Shown piece by piece: positions 15,903 to 24,312 of a DNA stretch of 39,527 nucleotides. The position numbers were made by a program, and so were the translations under genes. The notes beneath the pieces were generated by a model, which was given only the letters and a program-made list of their open reading frames with translations, had not been told where the DNA came from and searched no databases. The DNA lies in contig JAQYWG010000005.1 in the NCBI GenBank assembly GCA_030145085.1, forward strand, positions 1-39,527, given 5' to 3'. The DNA comes from Thermodesulfobacteriota bacterium. Its GTDB lineage: Bacteria > Desulfobacterota > BSN033 > WVXP01 > G020346125. Position 1 is the stretch's first letter. Each line of letters starts with the position of its first letter.

Positions 15903-16421
15903 ATGCGTAAGTTCATTAACGTTTTGTCCTTCCAGGTTGGCTGGTTTGCAGCAGTACTGGGTGTAGCCCACAACATGCCGTGGCTGAGTGTGGTTATTGT
16001 CCCGCTCGTACTCCTAATACATCTTGCAATGGCACCTGAGTGGCAGTCAGAGCTGCTTCTTGCCCTGGGGGCGGCAGTGACGGGGTTCGTTTTCGACACG
16101 GTGCTTATTTCGGCCGGTGTCTACTCCCCGGTGCCCTTTCTGTTTCCTCCTCACCTGAGCCCTCTATGGATGGTATTGCTGTGGGTCAACTTTTCGACAA
16201 CGCTCAACGTATCGCTCGGCTTCCTCAGGGGAAGATACTTACTCTCGACGGTCTTCGGCGCCATCGGTGGCCCCATGGCCTATTACAGCGGTGCCCGCCT
16301 GGGCGCCATGACTGTGATCCCTGCAACAGTCAACCTCATGATCCTCGGAATCGCATGGGCGGTTGCAGTGCCATTTCTGGTTTTCCTTTCATCAAAGATC
16401 ACCCCACAGCCGAAACGATGA
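15903..16421 (+). CDS. DUF2878 integral membrane protein
   Basis: The 172-residue hydrophobic protein has five or six helices and the DUF2878 pattern NVLSFQVGWFAAVLG, VTGFVFDTVLISAGVY, HLSPLWMVLLWVNFSTTLN, and GGPMAYYSGARLGA. The family is found downstream of CFA synthase in many Proteobacteria; the role is unknown but localisation with lipid enzymes suggests acyl-chain metabolism or membrane sensing. It closes the rightward operon and meets the DUF1499 gene tail-to-tail with only nine bases in between, leaving no room for a conventional terminator. Confidence 0.88.
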   Translation: MRKFINVLSFQVGWFAAVLGVAHNMPWLSVVIVPLVLLIHLAMAPEWQSELLLALGAAVTGFVFDTVLISAGVYSPVPFLFPPHLSPLWMVLLWVNFSTTLNVSLGFLRGRYLLSTVFGAIGGPMAYYSGARLGAMTVIPATVNLMILGIAWAVAVPFLVFLSSKITPQPKR

Positions 16422-16430
16422 CGGGCTTTC

Positions 16431-16871
16431 TCAGCGTTGCTCCCATGCCTTACGGATCTTTTCCACCCGCCTTCTGTTTACACCAAGATCCGAGTATCCG
16501 ATTCTCGACGCAGATCGAATATGAATAAGTTTCGCGGCATCGTCTAAACAAAATTCAACATCATCGACAAAACGGAATAATGCGCTCTCGAACTCCACAT
16601 GGAGATATGTGAGTGATTCCTGGATGATCGAGGCCCTTTTCATAGAACCGACGATTCTCTTGAGGTCGGCGATGGCATTGCTTGCGGTCGACTTGAAGGT
16701 TAAGGGTGCGATGGCATGGGCCTTGTCGGCGCTTTGGCTGGAGACACAGTTGGGCCTATCAGGGCATGGTGCCAGCATTCCGTCTCGTACGCCAAGATTC
16801 GATGGACGGATGCCGGAGCATGCGGACAGAAGACTTCCCAAGAAACCAATGATGATGACCTTTCCGTTCAT
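16431..16871 (-). CDS. DUF1499 lipoprotein
   Basis: The 146-residue protein carries a lipoprotein signal with lipobox LLSAC (Cys18). The DUF1499 core follows: LAPCPDRPNCVSSQS, then a central ALFRFVDDVEFCLDD and IHIRSASRIGYSDLGVNRRRVEKIR. The RVGYSDLGVNRxRVE block is the family hallmark. Function is unknown; members are often adjacent to CFA-type genes. It is the last gene of the leftward operon, 21 bases after the second methyltransferase. Confidence 0.9.
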   Translation of the reverse strand: MNGKVIIIGFLGSLLSACSGIRPSNLGVRDGMLAPCPDRPNCVSSQSADKAHAIAPLTFKSTASNAIADLKRIVGSMKRASIIQESLTYLHVEFESALFRFVDDVEFCLDDAAKLIHIRSASRIGYSDLGVNRRRVEKIRKAWEQR

Positions 16872-16892
16872 ATTCTCATGCCGGTTTGTTCT

Positions 16893-17939
16893 TTATTCTT
16901 TTCGGGTGTACCGGGGCCGAAAAAGGTAGTGCGCCACCCACCATTCCTGTCCGTTCCGGAATCCCCAGAGCTCGGCACAGGCCATGAAAAAGATCCTCCA
17001 CCTTTGGAACCATAGGGCCGCTTCTTTTCTGCCATAGGTTTTTTCGAAAATCCCCAATACTTGATCCTTGCGCACGTCAAGGTTTCGGAACCAGTGCTCC
17101 GATGTCCGTTTATAGTGCATGCCGCTCACCCGCCAATGGTGTTCCAGGACAACGTCGTCCTGGAAGTAGAGGAAAAGATCATCAGAGGGCATGATCCCGC
17201 CACTGAAGAAATATCTGCCCATCCAATTGTCCTCTCCCTCGGTCTCAAAGGTGTAGGCGTACTCCCTGTGGCAGAAGATATGGACGAAGAGCCGTCCGTC
17301 CGGCTTCATCCACTCCGCGATCCTCCGGAGAAGCTGTTTGTAGTTGCGCATGTGTTCGAACATCTCGACGGAGACGATCCGGTCGAACCGCTCAGCTGTG
17401 GTGAAATCGTTCATGTCCGATGTGATTACCGTAACGTTTCCAATCCCTTGATTCATGGCCTCGGTATGGATGAACTCGCGCTGTAGAGTGGAGTTCGAAA
17501 CAGCGGTGATCCGGCTTTTCGGGTAATGCTTCCCCATCCAGAGGGTGAGCGACCCCCAACCACATCCGAGTTCCAGGATATCCATCCCGTCCTTCAACCG
17601 CGCCCGCTCGCACGTGAGGTCGAGCATCTTTTCCTCGGCATCGTTCAGGCATTCTGTCCCATCGGAATAAAGACAGCAGCTGTATTTACGATGTTTTCCG
17701 AGCACCAGGCCAAAGAACTCGGGCGGGAGCTCGTAGTGTTGCCTGTTTGCTGCGTCGGTCAGTGCGGCAATGGGGCTCTGACACAGCCGCGCAATAAAGG
17801 CCTGCTTTTGATCGCAACGCGTCTCGGTGTTTCCCCAGTTTTCAATGCAGAGTCGTTTTCTATTTAAGGCCCGGATCCCGGCACGAATCAAGATGTCAGG
17901 AACCAAACCGGATTCGATGAGATGGATGAGAGTTTTCAT
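16893..17939 (-). CDS. CFA-synthase-like SAM methyltransferase (coclaurine N-methyltransferase-like, second copy)
   Basis: The 348-residue protein has [14 protein letters not shown] at 68-81, the SAM motif [16 protein letters not shown] at 121-136, [12 protein letters not shown] at 189-200, [14 protein letters not shown], and the C-terminal [30 protein letters not shown]. The MFEHMRNY and [11 protein letters not shown] blocks are those of the plant coclaurine N-methyltransferase branch and not of classical CFA synthase, so its substrate may differ from that of the first copy. It also lacks the long N-terminal lipid-binding region. It lies 18 bases after the radical SAM gene, in a three-gene operon. 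Confidence 0.88.
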   Translation of the reverse strand: MKTLIHLIESGLVPDILIRAGIRALNRKRLCIENWGNTETRCDQKQAFIARLCQSPIAALTDAANRQHYELPPEFFGLVLGKHRKYSCCLYSDGTECLNDAEEKMLDLTCERARLKDGMDILELGCGWGSLTLWMGKHYPKSRITAVSNSTLQREFIHTEAMNQGIGNVTVITSDMNDFTTAERFDRIVSVEMFEHMRNYKQLLRRIAEWMKPDGRLFVHIFCHREYAYTFETEGEDNWMGRYFFSGGIMPSDDLFLYFQDDVVLEHHWRVSGMHYKRTSEHWFRNLDVRKDQVLGIFEKTYGRKEAALWFQRWRIFFMACAELWGFRNGQEWWVAHYLFRPRYTRKE

Positions 17940-17957
17940 CTTTATAATTGTTCTTTT

Positions 17958-19589
17958 TCAGACGGATGTGCTCTTCCGGTGTTGAATTCTTAAAAGTGTA
18001 GGTTGTTGGAAAAGATTGAGATAATTTGCAAACCCGGTCCAGAGGGATAAAGGGACTGTGGCCCAGCAGAGCAGCCGCTCTTTGACTGTAAGGTTGCCCA
18101 TATCTCGCTCAATCTCCCGGAGGAAGGCGTGGACCTCGGCCCTACGTTCCCTATTCGGACCAAAGAGAATGGCCGGGTAAATTCCCGCGACAGCACTTCG
18201 CACCTCAGCGGCCAGGCGGTCTGCCCTCCCCTGGAGGAGGTGATTTGAAGAACCCTTTAGATTTCGATACCCCTCGAACCATGTTCGGATAACACGCATC
18301 AACGACGGGCCTAGGATCTCGAAGCTCTTCCGGTACAGGTCGCGCTGGAGCTGTTCTATTTCGTCTGGACTGAAATGGGGGTGTCTGAAGTGCATGGAGA
18401 AGCCGTCAAAAGTCCGGTAATCGGGGTCCTCTCGGTATTCGGGGAGGTAGAGGTTCTCGGCAATGGCCCGACGGTAAAAGGGCGTGCGTGGGAATGCGAA
18501 ATAGATGAGGATCTGCCAGAGAGCGGGTCCGAGCTCTGTAAACCTGCGAAACTCCTTCAATACCTGCTCCCGATCCTGATAGGGGAACCCTATGATCATG
18601 GACGTAAGGATGGCAACGCCCCGGGACTTGAGGGATGTATAGAGCTCGGAGACCGGTTTGCCTCTGAGTTTATTATAACCCGATTCAGTGCCTTCGACGG
18701 CTGTCCAGACAACGTCAAAGCCCATTTCGGCTATCTCGTCTGCCGTGAATTGGGAGAGGCTCCGTACACTGCCAAAGCCCATGATGGAGAGCTGTTTGCC
18801 GTTTTCGCGAACGCACTTTAGGAATTCCCGGGCCCGCTTGGTTTGCGTGAAGAAGTCCTCGTCGATGATTATGAAGCCGTTGAGATTGTCTCCAGCCCTT
18901 TTTGACTCCTGCTCCATATGCAGAATGACATCGTACAGTTCACTGCCGCTTTGAATGAAGGGAACGTATTGCCGATTGAAGAAGTGGGAGGTGCAGCAGA
19001 AGTCGCAGCCATTGGGACATCCCAGACCGCCAGTAATATGCGCAACTTTTGTTCCGCGTGCATAGGAATACAGGCGGGGGGATTCAATCGGTGCATACGG
19101 GTGGTGAATCGGTTGGGTCACGTCCTCGCCCAGGAGCCTGCGCATGAAACCCACACCTTCCTCCCGGCAGATGTGGTCACCTAAAGGATAAAGCTGTTCG
19201 TCATTTAAGACAGTGCCGTACCCACCGAGGATGATCTTTGCCTTTGGGGAGTGTCTGCGGATGAGTCCTGCCATCCGCTTGACCTTGTGAAACGTGGCAA
19301 CGACGAAGTTGATACCGACGTAATCGTACGGGTGAGACTTCAGTTCACGGACAAATTCCCGCTCTGAGGGATAGTGGAGCACAACCGTTGGCGCTTGGAT
19401 GTTCTCAGCGATATAGTCCAGCCCCCAGCAGCGAATGACCTGGCGGTAGCTGAAAATCCCCTGTTCTCTTGTGACCTGAGCGTGGAAAAGTTCCGCTCCA
19501 ACGGAATCCCCTTCGCCTGGACCACCGAAAGGACGACAGACGGTTGTAAGCAAAATATTCGGCAATCCTCGTTCCTCCTGTGGAGGCAT
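17958..19589 (-). CDS. Radical SAM protein (B12-binding-radical-SAM type without a cobalamin histidine)
   Basis: About 543 residues. The N-terminal Rossmann-like part has DYVGINFVVATF and AKIILGGYGTVL as in B12-binding radical SAM enzymes, but no DxHxxG cobalamin motif is visible. The 4Fe-4S cysteines are at 191, 195 and 198 (CPNGCDFC). GFIIIDEDFF, TAVEGTESGYNKLRGK and MIIGFPYQDREQV are typical of the barrel. The C-terminal 150 residues are helical and have no assignment. Substrate unknown; operon partners point to lipids. The start is uncertain: ATG at 19655 or 19589, or a TTG at 19565, which uniquely has AGGAGG at eight bases and would give LPNILLTTV as the start. Confidence 0.85.
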   Translation of the reverse strand: MPPQEERGLPNILLTTVCRPFGGPGEGDSVGAELFHAQVTREQGIFSYRQVIRCWGLDYIAENIQAPTVVLHYPSEREFVRELKSHPYDYVGINFVVATFHKVKRMAGLIRRHSPKAKIILGGYGTVLNDEQLYPLGDHICREEGVGFMRRLLGEDVTQPIHHPYAPIESPRLYSYARGTKVAHITGGLGCPNGCDFCCTSHFFNRQYVPFIQSGSELYDVILHMEQESKRAGDNLNGFIIIDEDFFTQTKRAREFLKCVRENGKQLSIMGFGSVRSLSQFTADEIAEMGFDVVWTAVEGTESGYNKLRGKPVSELYTSLKSRGVAILTSMIIGFPYQDREQVLKEFRRFTELGPALWQILIYFAFPRTPFYRRAIAENLYLPEYREDPDYRTFDGFSMHFRHPHFSPDEIEQLQRDLYRKSFEILGPSLMRVIRTWFEGYRNLKGSSNHLLQGRADRLAAEVRSAVAGIYPAILFGPNRERRAEVHAFLREIERDMGNLTVKERLLCWATVPLSLWTGFANYLNLFQQPTLLRIQHRKSTSV

Positions 19590-19848
19590 CCTAAATGCCG
19601 CTAAGTTTTTAGAAAGCCTATCCTGGAACTTAAAGACTGCGAACAATAATATCATACCCTCAAAATGATATCAAAAGAGATTAAAGGGCCATGAGGAATG
19701 ATGAACCGATTGGTGTTATTGGCGCCAGAGGTATAAAGGGAAGCGACACGGGGAGGAGGCGCAGCGGAATTTTGAGTTCAAACTTTCAGCTTTTTAGCTC
19801 TTCAAGGGACGAGCAATGGGGACGTAGTTCAAAATATTCAAACTTAAC

Positions 19849-20271
19849 ATGCTTTTATCCTGGCGCCATTCGGGTTTCAATGTTTTTTGTGGGCCAAGAA
19901 TCCATCCCAGAGAGGGGGATGCAATGGAAACCCTCACTCGCTATATTATCCGGGCATCTTTCTCACAGGAGCGGATGACCTACATCCGAGAGGAATCCAA
20001 AGTCATATACAAATCAAAATACGGCAGGCAACAGAAGGCCTTTGATGCCCTAGAATGGCTGGCTGCTATGTCTTTTCATATACCTGATAAAGGAGGGCAG
20101 ATGGTCCGCTATTATGGCTACTGCAGTGACGTCTGCCGTGGGAGACGGCAAAAGGAAAACCAGGATGGGGTGATACCTTGTATTATTGAACTGGGTGAGA
20201 CCTCAAAAGAATATCACAAGAACTGGGCCAGGCTGATTCATAAGATTTATGAGGTGTACCCTCTTACCTGA
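19849..20271 (+). pseudogene. IS91-family transposase fragment (C-terminal half)
   Basis: The frame LLSWRHSGFNVFCGPRIHP, LTRYIIRASFSQERMTY, AFDALEWLAAMSFHIPD, MVRYYGYCSDVCRGRR and KNWARLIHKIYEVYPLT matches the C-terminal half of IS91/IS801-type Y2 transposases. Intact proteins normally continue with a zinc-ribbon-like CPKCxGxMRII. Here a TGA stands where the cysteine codon would be and no further homology follows. The N-terminal catalytic half (HUH and tyrosines) is absent upstream. It is a dead remnant and marks past insertion of a rolling-circle transposon. Confidence 0.85.
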
Positions 20272-20274
20272 CTC

Positions 20275-20662
20275 ACTTCGCTGCGGCATTGTCTTTCCCT
20301 CCAATGCACTATCGCACCCGCCCTTCCCAAATAGTGAGATCCCGTTCTTAACAAGACCATGACCGCCTGGATAGGATCATCGCAGTGGAGAAATCGTTCT
20401 CCGTCAGGAGCATTGGTATCAGTTTTTCTTCTGATGCTATCTGTTGAATTCAAGATGCAATCGTGCGCCGGAAGGGACCCAAAAAGTGTCGATTTCCGAT
20501 TGAATTACTCACCATGTAGGATATCCATCCAGCGGATGGCCTCTGAACCGCTTACACTCAGCCTGCTTTTTTTCTTGTAAATGGGGGGTTGCTCTGCTAT
20601 GATGGGGCAACACCTCCAAAACCAAAGAATCAGTGAAATTCAAACGAAAGGGGGAACAGGCT
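20275..20662. other. Intergenic region with a partial dispersed repeat
   Basis: No gene is recognised. GAATTCAAGATGCAATCGTGC at about 20446-20466 is the 5' end of the dispersed repeat family; the rest of the unit is missing. A small hairpin (ATCAG / CTGAT) lies just before it at about 20418-20435. Confidence 0.5.
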
Positions 20663-21025
20663 ATGCATGTACATCGTCTCGCTCTTGTGGTAAGTTTCAT
20701 ACTCATCTTTACTTTGATTGGATGCGCCTGCGATCTTAAAATAACAAGCCCTCCGGGAAATGGGCAGCCTATCACAACGCCCTATGATCTCAAGGCAGAG
20801 GTCACAGGTTGTACTTATTGTGAAATACATTGGTTCAGGGCTTATCTTGACGGTCAAGATATAACTTCTGCATTTACTTTTGGTTCCAAAAAATGCACCG
20901 CATCTTCTTATCCGTTACCTTTGGGTAGTCATACACTTCGCGTTGAGGCTGAGGTTTACGGTTCGTCCTTCTGCCGTGACGCAGACGTGGAGGTTGAACG
21001 CCAATTTGATGTTCAGGCGCCTTGA
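20663..21025 (+). CDS. Small putative lipoprotein, Ig-like, unknown function
   Basis: A 120-residue protein with a lipoprotein signal (hydrophobic VVSFILIFTLIGC lipobox). The mature part reads ITSPPGNGQPITTPYDLKAEVTGC, WFRAYLDGQDITSAFTFGSKKC, then PLPLGSHTLRVEAEV. The pattern of strands and GSHTLRVEA resembles an Ig-like or bacterial repeat domain of the kind that binds surfaces. Five cysteines occur after the lipidated one. I do not recognise a family. An alternative GTG start lies at 20633, but the ATG at 20663 leaves a normal-length signal peptide. A hairpin follows at 21074. Confidence 0.6.
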   Translation: MHVHRLALVVSFILIFTLIGCACDLKITSPPGNGQPITTPYDLKAEVTGCTYCEIHWFRAYLDGQDITSAFTFGSKKCTASSYPLPLGSHTLRVEAEVYGSSFCRDADVEVERQFDVQAP

Positions 21026-21073
21026 AGTTTATTTGTCTTAAACAGGAGAATTGTTAGAAGAAGGGAATTCAAT

Positions 21074-21095
21074 GCAGGGTCAGCAATGGCCCTGC
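21074..21095 (+). terminator. Hairpin after the small lipoprotein gene
   Basis: GCAGGG pairs with CCCTGC around the loop TCAGCAATGG and is followed by TCTGTTTTC, as in an intrinsic terminator. The same ten-base loop occurs in the hairpin at 24835-24864 with a different stem. Confidence 0.65.
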
Positions 21096-21111
21096 TCTGT
21101 TTTCATCTAAT

Positions 21112-21216
21112 ACAAGATGATATCGATCATCGTGGGGCGAGCCAAAATTATCGATATGCGAAAGAAATCTTGCATTTATGTGGGTCTGCGGAAATACAAG
21201 GATACAGTTAGTTATC
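21112..21216. repeat. Dispersed intergenic repeat (divergent copy at 21.1 kb)
   Basis: It begins with ACAAGATG right after a terminator hairpin and ends with GATACAGTTAGTTATC, thus sharing both ends of the repeat family, though the interior has diverged. Outer TGCGG (about 21187) and CCGCA (about 21223) can pair around the core. It continues directly into copy B of the 170-bp repeat. Confidence 0.5.
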
Positions 21217-21239
21217 GCTCACCCCGCAAGTTCGAGATA

Positions 21240-21411
21240 GGTGTCTGGCGAAAAAAGGCCAGCACGGATAGAAGTTCGTTCGAGGCAGACAGAAGCCTAA
21301 CGTTTAAGGAAGCCGCTATCTCGATTCAAGACTGAAGGAATAACCCATGTTGTAAGTGAAAAAAGGAGTTTGACAACAGACGACCTCATAAAAGAAATAC
21401 ACATCTGTCAT
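21240..21411. repeat. Copy B of the ~170-bp structured repeat
   Basis: Homologous to 515-684 in the same orientation. The hairpin GTG-CTGGC / GCCAG-CAC replaces the GTG-CTGGC / GCCAG-TAC of copy A, and CGTT..GGC / GCC..AACG replaces the paired region that follows. These are differences that preserve pairing. Non-coding. Confidence 0.7.
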
Positions 21412-21587
21412 TTGCTCCGATCTTCAGAATAATCGATAATCGGCCACACCGGGATCAATTTTTCCTTGATTTTTGGGGAAAAATTATGAAACTATGGTTT
21501 CTGGTCTTCGGGCGAGGAGGAGGCACGCTTTTTGCTTCTGTACATTGGGCAAAAATGTATTCTTTGATCGAAGGAGCGAAATCTGAC

Positions 21588-22169
21588 ATGTCTTTGCTTA
21601 AGAGAACCCTGGGGATAAATGGAAAAGAACTCAGTCGCCGTTGCTTTCTCAAAGTGGGTGCCTTAGCCGCACTGGCTTGCGCATCACCACGGCTTGGTTT
21701 TGCGGCCGCGGGTGAATGCCTACAACTCGAAAGGTCTCTCTCCTTCTGCAACACCCACACAGGAGAGCACCTTGAGGCTGTTTACTGGAGTGGTGGAGAA
21801 TACGTCCCCACAACTTTGGCCGATATAAATTACATACTGCGAGATCACCGCACAGGCGAGGTTAAACCCATTAACACCCGGGTTTTAGATCTCCTCTTCG
21901 CCATGCGGGTGAAACTCAAACCCCTATGTCCCTTCCACGTCATTTCTGGCTATCGCTCGCCAAGGACAAACGCATTTCTGCGCAACTTTGGTAGAGGCGT
22001 TGGCAAAAAGAGCCTCCACATGTGCGGCAAAGCTATAGACATTCGCCTGCCCGGACTTTCCCTCTCCCTGGTGCATCGCGTAGCAATGGATCTGAAAGCC
22101 GGCGGGGTAGGGTACTATCCGCGTTCGAACTTCATCCATGTTGATGTCGGAAGGGTCCGTTACTGGTAA
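21588..22169 (+). CDS. mepK: DUF882/M15A murein endopeptidase (MepK/YcbK-like), Tat-exported
   Basis: The 193-residue protein starts with a twin-arginine signal (SRRCFLKVG, Arg17-Arg18, then a hydrophobic stretch and an AAA cleavage region). The catalytic part has HVISGYRSPRTN, LHMCGKAIDIR (His144, Asp151) and FIHVDVG (His184, Asp186), the M15 zinc ligands and base. E. coli MepK cuts 3-3 meso-DAP cross-links in peptidoglycan. Next door, tail to tail, is an L,D-transpeptidase that makes those cross-links. The ATG at 21588 is chosen because it puts the Tat motif at a normal distance; GGAG lies 12 bases upstream. Confidence 0.9.
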   Translation: MSLLKRTLGINGKELSRRCFLKVGALAALACASPRLGFAAAGECLQLERSLSFCNTHTGEHLEAVYWSGGEYVPTTLADINYILRDHRTGEVKPINTRVLDLLFAMRVKLKPLCPFHVISGYRSPRTNAFLRNFGRGVGKKSLHMCGKAIDIRLPGLSLSLVHRVAMDLKAGGVGYYPRSNFIHVDVGRVRYW

Positions 22170-22242
22170 ATCCACCTTTAAAATTGGTTCAAGGATCGAA
22201 TCTGCAGGGGGGTGCTCTGTATAGCATTTCCCACAAGGCTTT

Positions 22243-23934
22243 TTAACGGGTTGGAGGTGGTTCGTTGAGTGCCTCATCCAGCGGCTTATCGCGCCCGTAG
22301 ATGTCTTCCCGGTAATGGACCTTTCCACTTTCATCGACCCATGCCGTCCAGTAGAGCAGATGAACGGGGATCGGCTCCGGTAGCGGAACGATTTGCGTTT
22401 CCCGGCTATTGATCGCCGCGATTATTTTTTCCCGCGTCCATCTGGGATCGCTTCGTAATAGGTACGCTAATAATTCAAAGGGTTTTTCGATGCGGATACA
22501 GCCTGCGCTGAAATCGCGCCTAAGCCTTTGAAATAGTCCTTTGGCTGGCGTGTCGTGGATGTATACGCCGAACTTATTGGGAAACATGAATTTCACACGG
22601 CCAAGGGCATTCTTAGGCCCGGGTTCTTGGCGGAGTTTGAAGAAAAGATTTTCCTCCGTGATCTGTGTCCAGTCGACGGATTCGGGCTGGATTTCCGGAG
22701 CCCGGGCTTCCCAACTTTGGAAAACCCGGATGTTTTGCCTGGTTAAGTAATTGGGGTCTTCTTTTATCTTCGGTAATAGGTCCATACTGGCGATTTTCTG
22801 GGGAACATGCCAGTAAGGGTTCAGCTCCAGATACGTCATTTGGCCGCTGAAAACTGGGGTGTGCCAAAATCTTCTTCCCACGACAACCCGCATAGTCATT
22901 ATTATCCGGCCGTTTTCCACGACATCTAATTTGAAATTGGCAGCATTGACCAGTATATAGCGATGCCCGAAGTCATGGGGGAGCCAGCGCCATCGTTCCA
23001 AATTCAATTCAATTTGCCGCACCCGCTCTTCCATCGGCACATTCAGTGCCTTCAGCGTAGCAGGGCCAACAATTCCATCGACCCTTAGTCCGTGTCTCCT
23101 TTGGAATCCGTGAACTGCCAATTCCAGGATTTCATTAAAAAGATCTTCATCATCCATCGCGAGTATTCCGTCGAGATCGCCCGAGGCAGTCAGTCGGGAG
23201 CGCAGTGAGGCAACCCGCATTCCCTGATCGCCTCTTTGCAATGTTGGTCCCCTGGGCAACGCTGCCAACCCCCCCTTTTGCAGGATATCCCGGTACTGCA
23301 TGAGAGCCCGTTTCAATCGGATATAACCAGTGCGCTGTGGCCGTAAACTCTCCAGGGCCCTGTTGATTTGGTCTGCATCAAGCGCGCTTTGAAGAACCTG
23401 AGGCAAATCCGCGTCTCGATTTTTGACAAACCACTCTGAGTGAATTGTCTCAGGGTTTACGCGCCCCTTAAGCAAATGGGAGCCGTAAATGAGAAAAGCG
23501 TCCGTCAGGAGAAAATCGAGATCGGCTAGGTCATTAGGCTCGAGCGGCATGCCCCTTGCTTTGTTGTAGCGAATTTGGGCAACCAAAGCCTCAATGGTAC
23601 CCAAATGGTAGTCTGCAGGCCTCAGCCCTTCGGAGCGGGCCTCATGGATTGCGTTTACCAAAATCATTGCTTGGGACAACCAGCCATCGTCTGTGATCCA
23701 GGCTGGTTGAAATCCTCGACGGTAGTAGAAACGCGGTAGCACGTCCGATCCGCACAATAACTCCGCTCTGCAAACGATGTGTTGAGATTCCCTCGGGATC
23801 GTGATCCTATTTCGCAGTATCTCAGTTACTTGCTTGGACAAACTCCGGGCTAAAACGCCTTCACAAAGAATGGATACGGAGCCCCACACGAATATCAGTA
23901 CTATTAACGCGACTCTGTACATAAAAGGCCTCAC
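22243..23934 (-). CDS. ldtD: L,D-transpeptidase of the YcbB/LdtD type
   Basis: A 563-residue periplasmic enzyme. An N-terminal signal or membrane anchor spans about residues 5-30. A helical scaffold domain is followed by a peptidoglycan-binding domain near residues 230-300 (LQRGDQGMRVASLRSRL and GFQRRHGLRVDGIVGPATLKALNV), and then the YkuD catalytic domain with His460 (IHDTPAKGLF) and Cys479 (DFSAGCIR). The order matches E. coli LdtD. It forms 3-3 DAP-DAP cross-links that the convergent MepK-like enzyme could open. The tail-to-tail spacing is 73 bp. Confidence 0.92.
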   Translation of the reverse strand: MRPFMYRVALIVLIFVWGSVSILCEGVLARSLSKQVTEILRNRITIPRESQHIVCRAELLCGSDVLPRFYYRRGFQPAWITDDGWLSQAMILVNAIHEARSEGLRPADYHLGTIEALVAQIRYNKARGMPLEPNDLADLDFLLTDAFLIYGSHLLKGRVNPETIHSEWFVKNRDADLPQVLQSALDADQINRALESLRPQRTGYIRLKRALMQYRDILQKGGLAALPRGPTLQRGDQGMRVASLRSRLTASGDLDGILAMDDEDLFNEILELAVHGFQRRHGLRVDGIVGPATLKALNVPMEERVRQIELNLERWRWLPHDFGHRYILVNAANFKLDVVENGRIIMTMRVVVGRRFWHTPVFSGQMTYLELNPYWHVPQKIASMDLLPKIKEDPNYLTRQNIRVFQSWEARAPEIQPESVDWTQITEENLFFKLRQEPGPKNALGRVKFMFPNKFGVYIHDTPAKGLFQRLRRDFSAGCIRIEKPFELLAYLLRSDPRWTREKIIAAINSRETQIVPLPEPIPVHLLYWTAWVDESGKVHYREDIYGRDKPLDEALNEPPPTR

Positions 23935-24213
23935 CGGGACACTGAATTCCGCTCAATCCAGCTGCTTCACAGGCATGGACTTCCTCTTGCACCGTAAAAA
24001 TACGACTATCCCTGGGGCGAATCCATGGGGTGAACTATGTATTTTTATCGGGGAAGTGCTGTATTTCTTGGGGCAGGATACCCGCACCGCAGGCCTGATG
24101 TTGGCCAAACCTTGGACTTGAATGGGTCAGGATCGGGTCATTTTGTCTTGGGTGGAGGAAATATCAGCAGGAAGCGAAAAGGCCACTAAATGGTGGCCGC
24201 TTATTTTGTTGAA
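23935..24213. other. Intergenic region upstream of ldtD
   Basis: No gene is supported. AAAAATAC (23996-24003) and GTATTTTT (24039-24046) form an inverted repeat about 60-110 bp upstream of the ldtD start, a possible regulatory site. GGCCAC/GTGGCC (24181-24198), followed by a T-rich stretch, forms a terminator-like hairpin just before the repeat at 24214. Confidence 0.45.
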
Positions 24214-24312
24214 TTCAAGATGGATTCGTTCATCCAGGCCCTCATCCCGATTATGCAATATTTCTTCCGCAAATCGTTAGTTTTGGCCAGGGTGGCAGGT
24301 ATCGAATACAGT
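24214..24312. repeat. Dispersed intergenic repeat (copy at 24.2 kb)
   Basis: It aligns along most of its length with 10454-10555 (TTCAAGATGxATTCG, ATCCAGxCC, CCxGATTATGC, TTAGTTTTGG, GGTATCGAATACAGT). The CAGGTATCG arm (24296-24304) lacks its right partner because a palindromic element begins at 24313. Confidence 0.7.

Noticed and set aside
16040-16528. Overlapping 162-codon frame within DUF2878
   Set aside because: It is an alternative frame of a well-supported membrane protein gene and has no recognisable motifs.
17958-19589. Cobalamin-dependent methylase reading of the radical SAM protein
   Set aside because: The Rossmann-like N-terminal part is present, but no DxHxxG motif is seen, so cobalamin binding cannot be claimed.
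20269-20274. TGA in the IS91 fragment as a selenocysteine codon (cysteine position)
   Set aside because: No homology continues after the TGA and the catalytic N-terminal half is missing, so ordinary decay explains it.
20247-20453. 68-codon frame on the minus strand next to the IS91 remnant
   Set aside because: It has no ribosome-binding site or family motif and overlaps the transposase end and a repeat.
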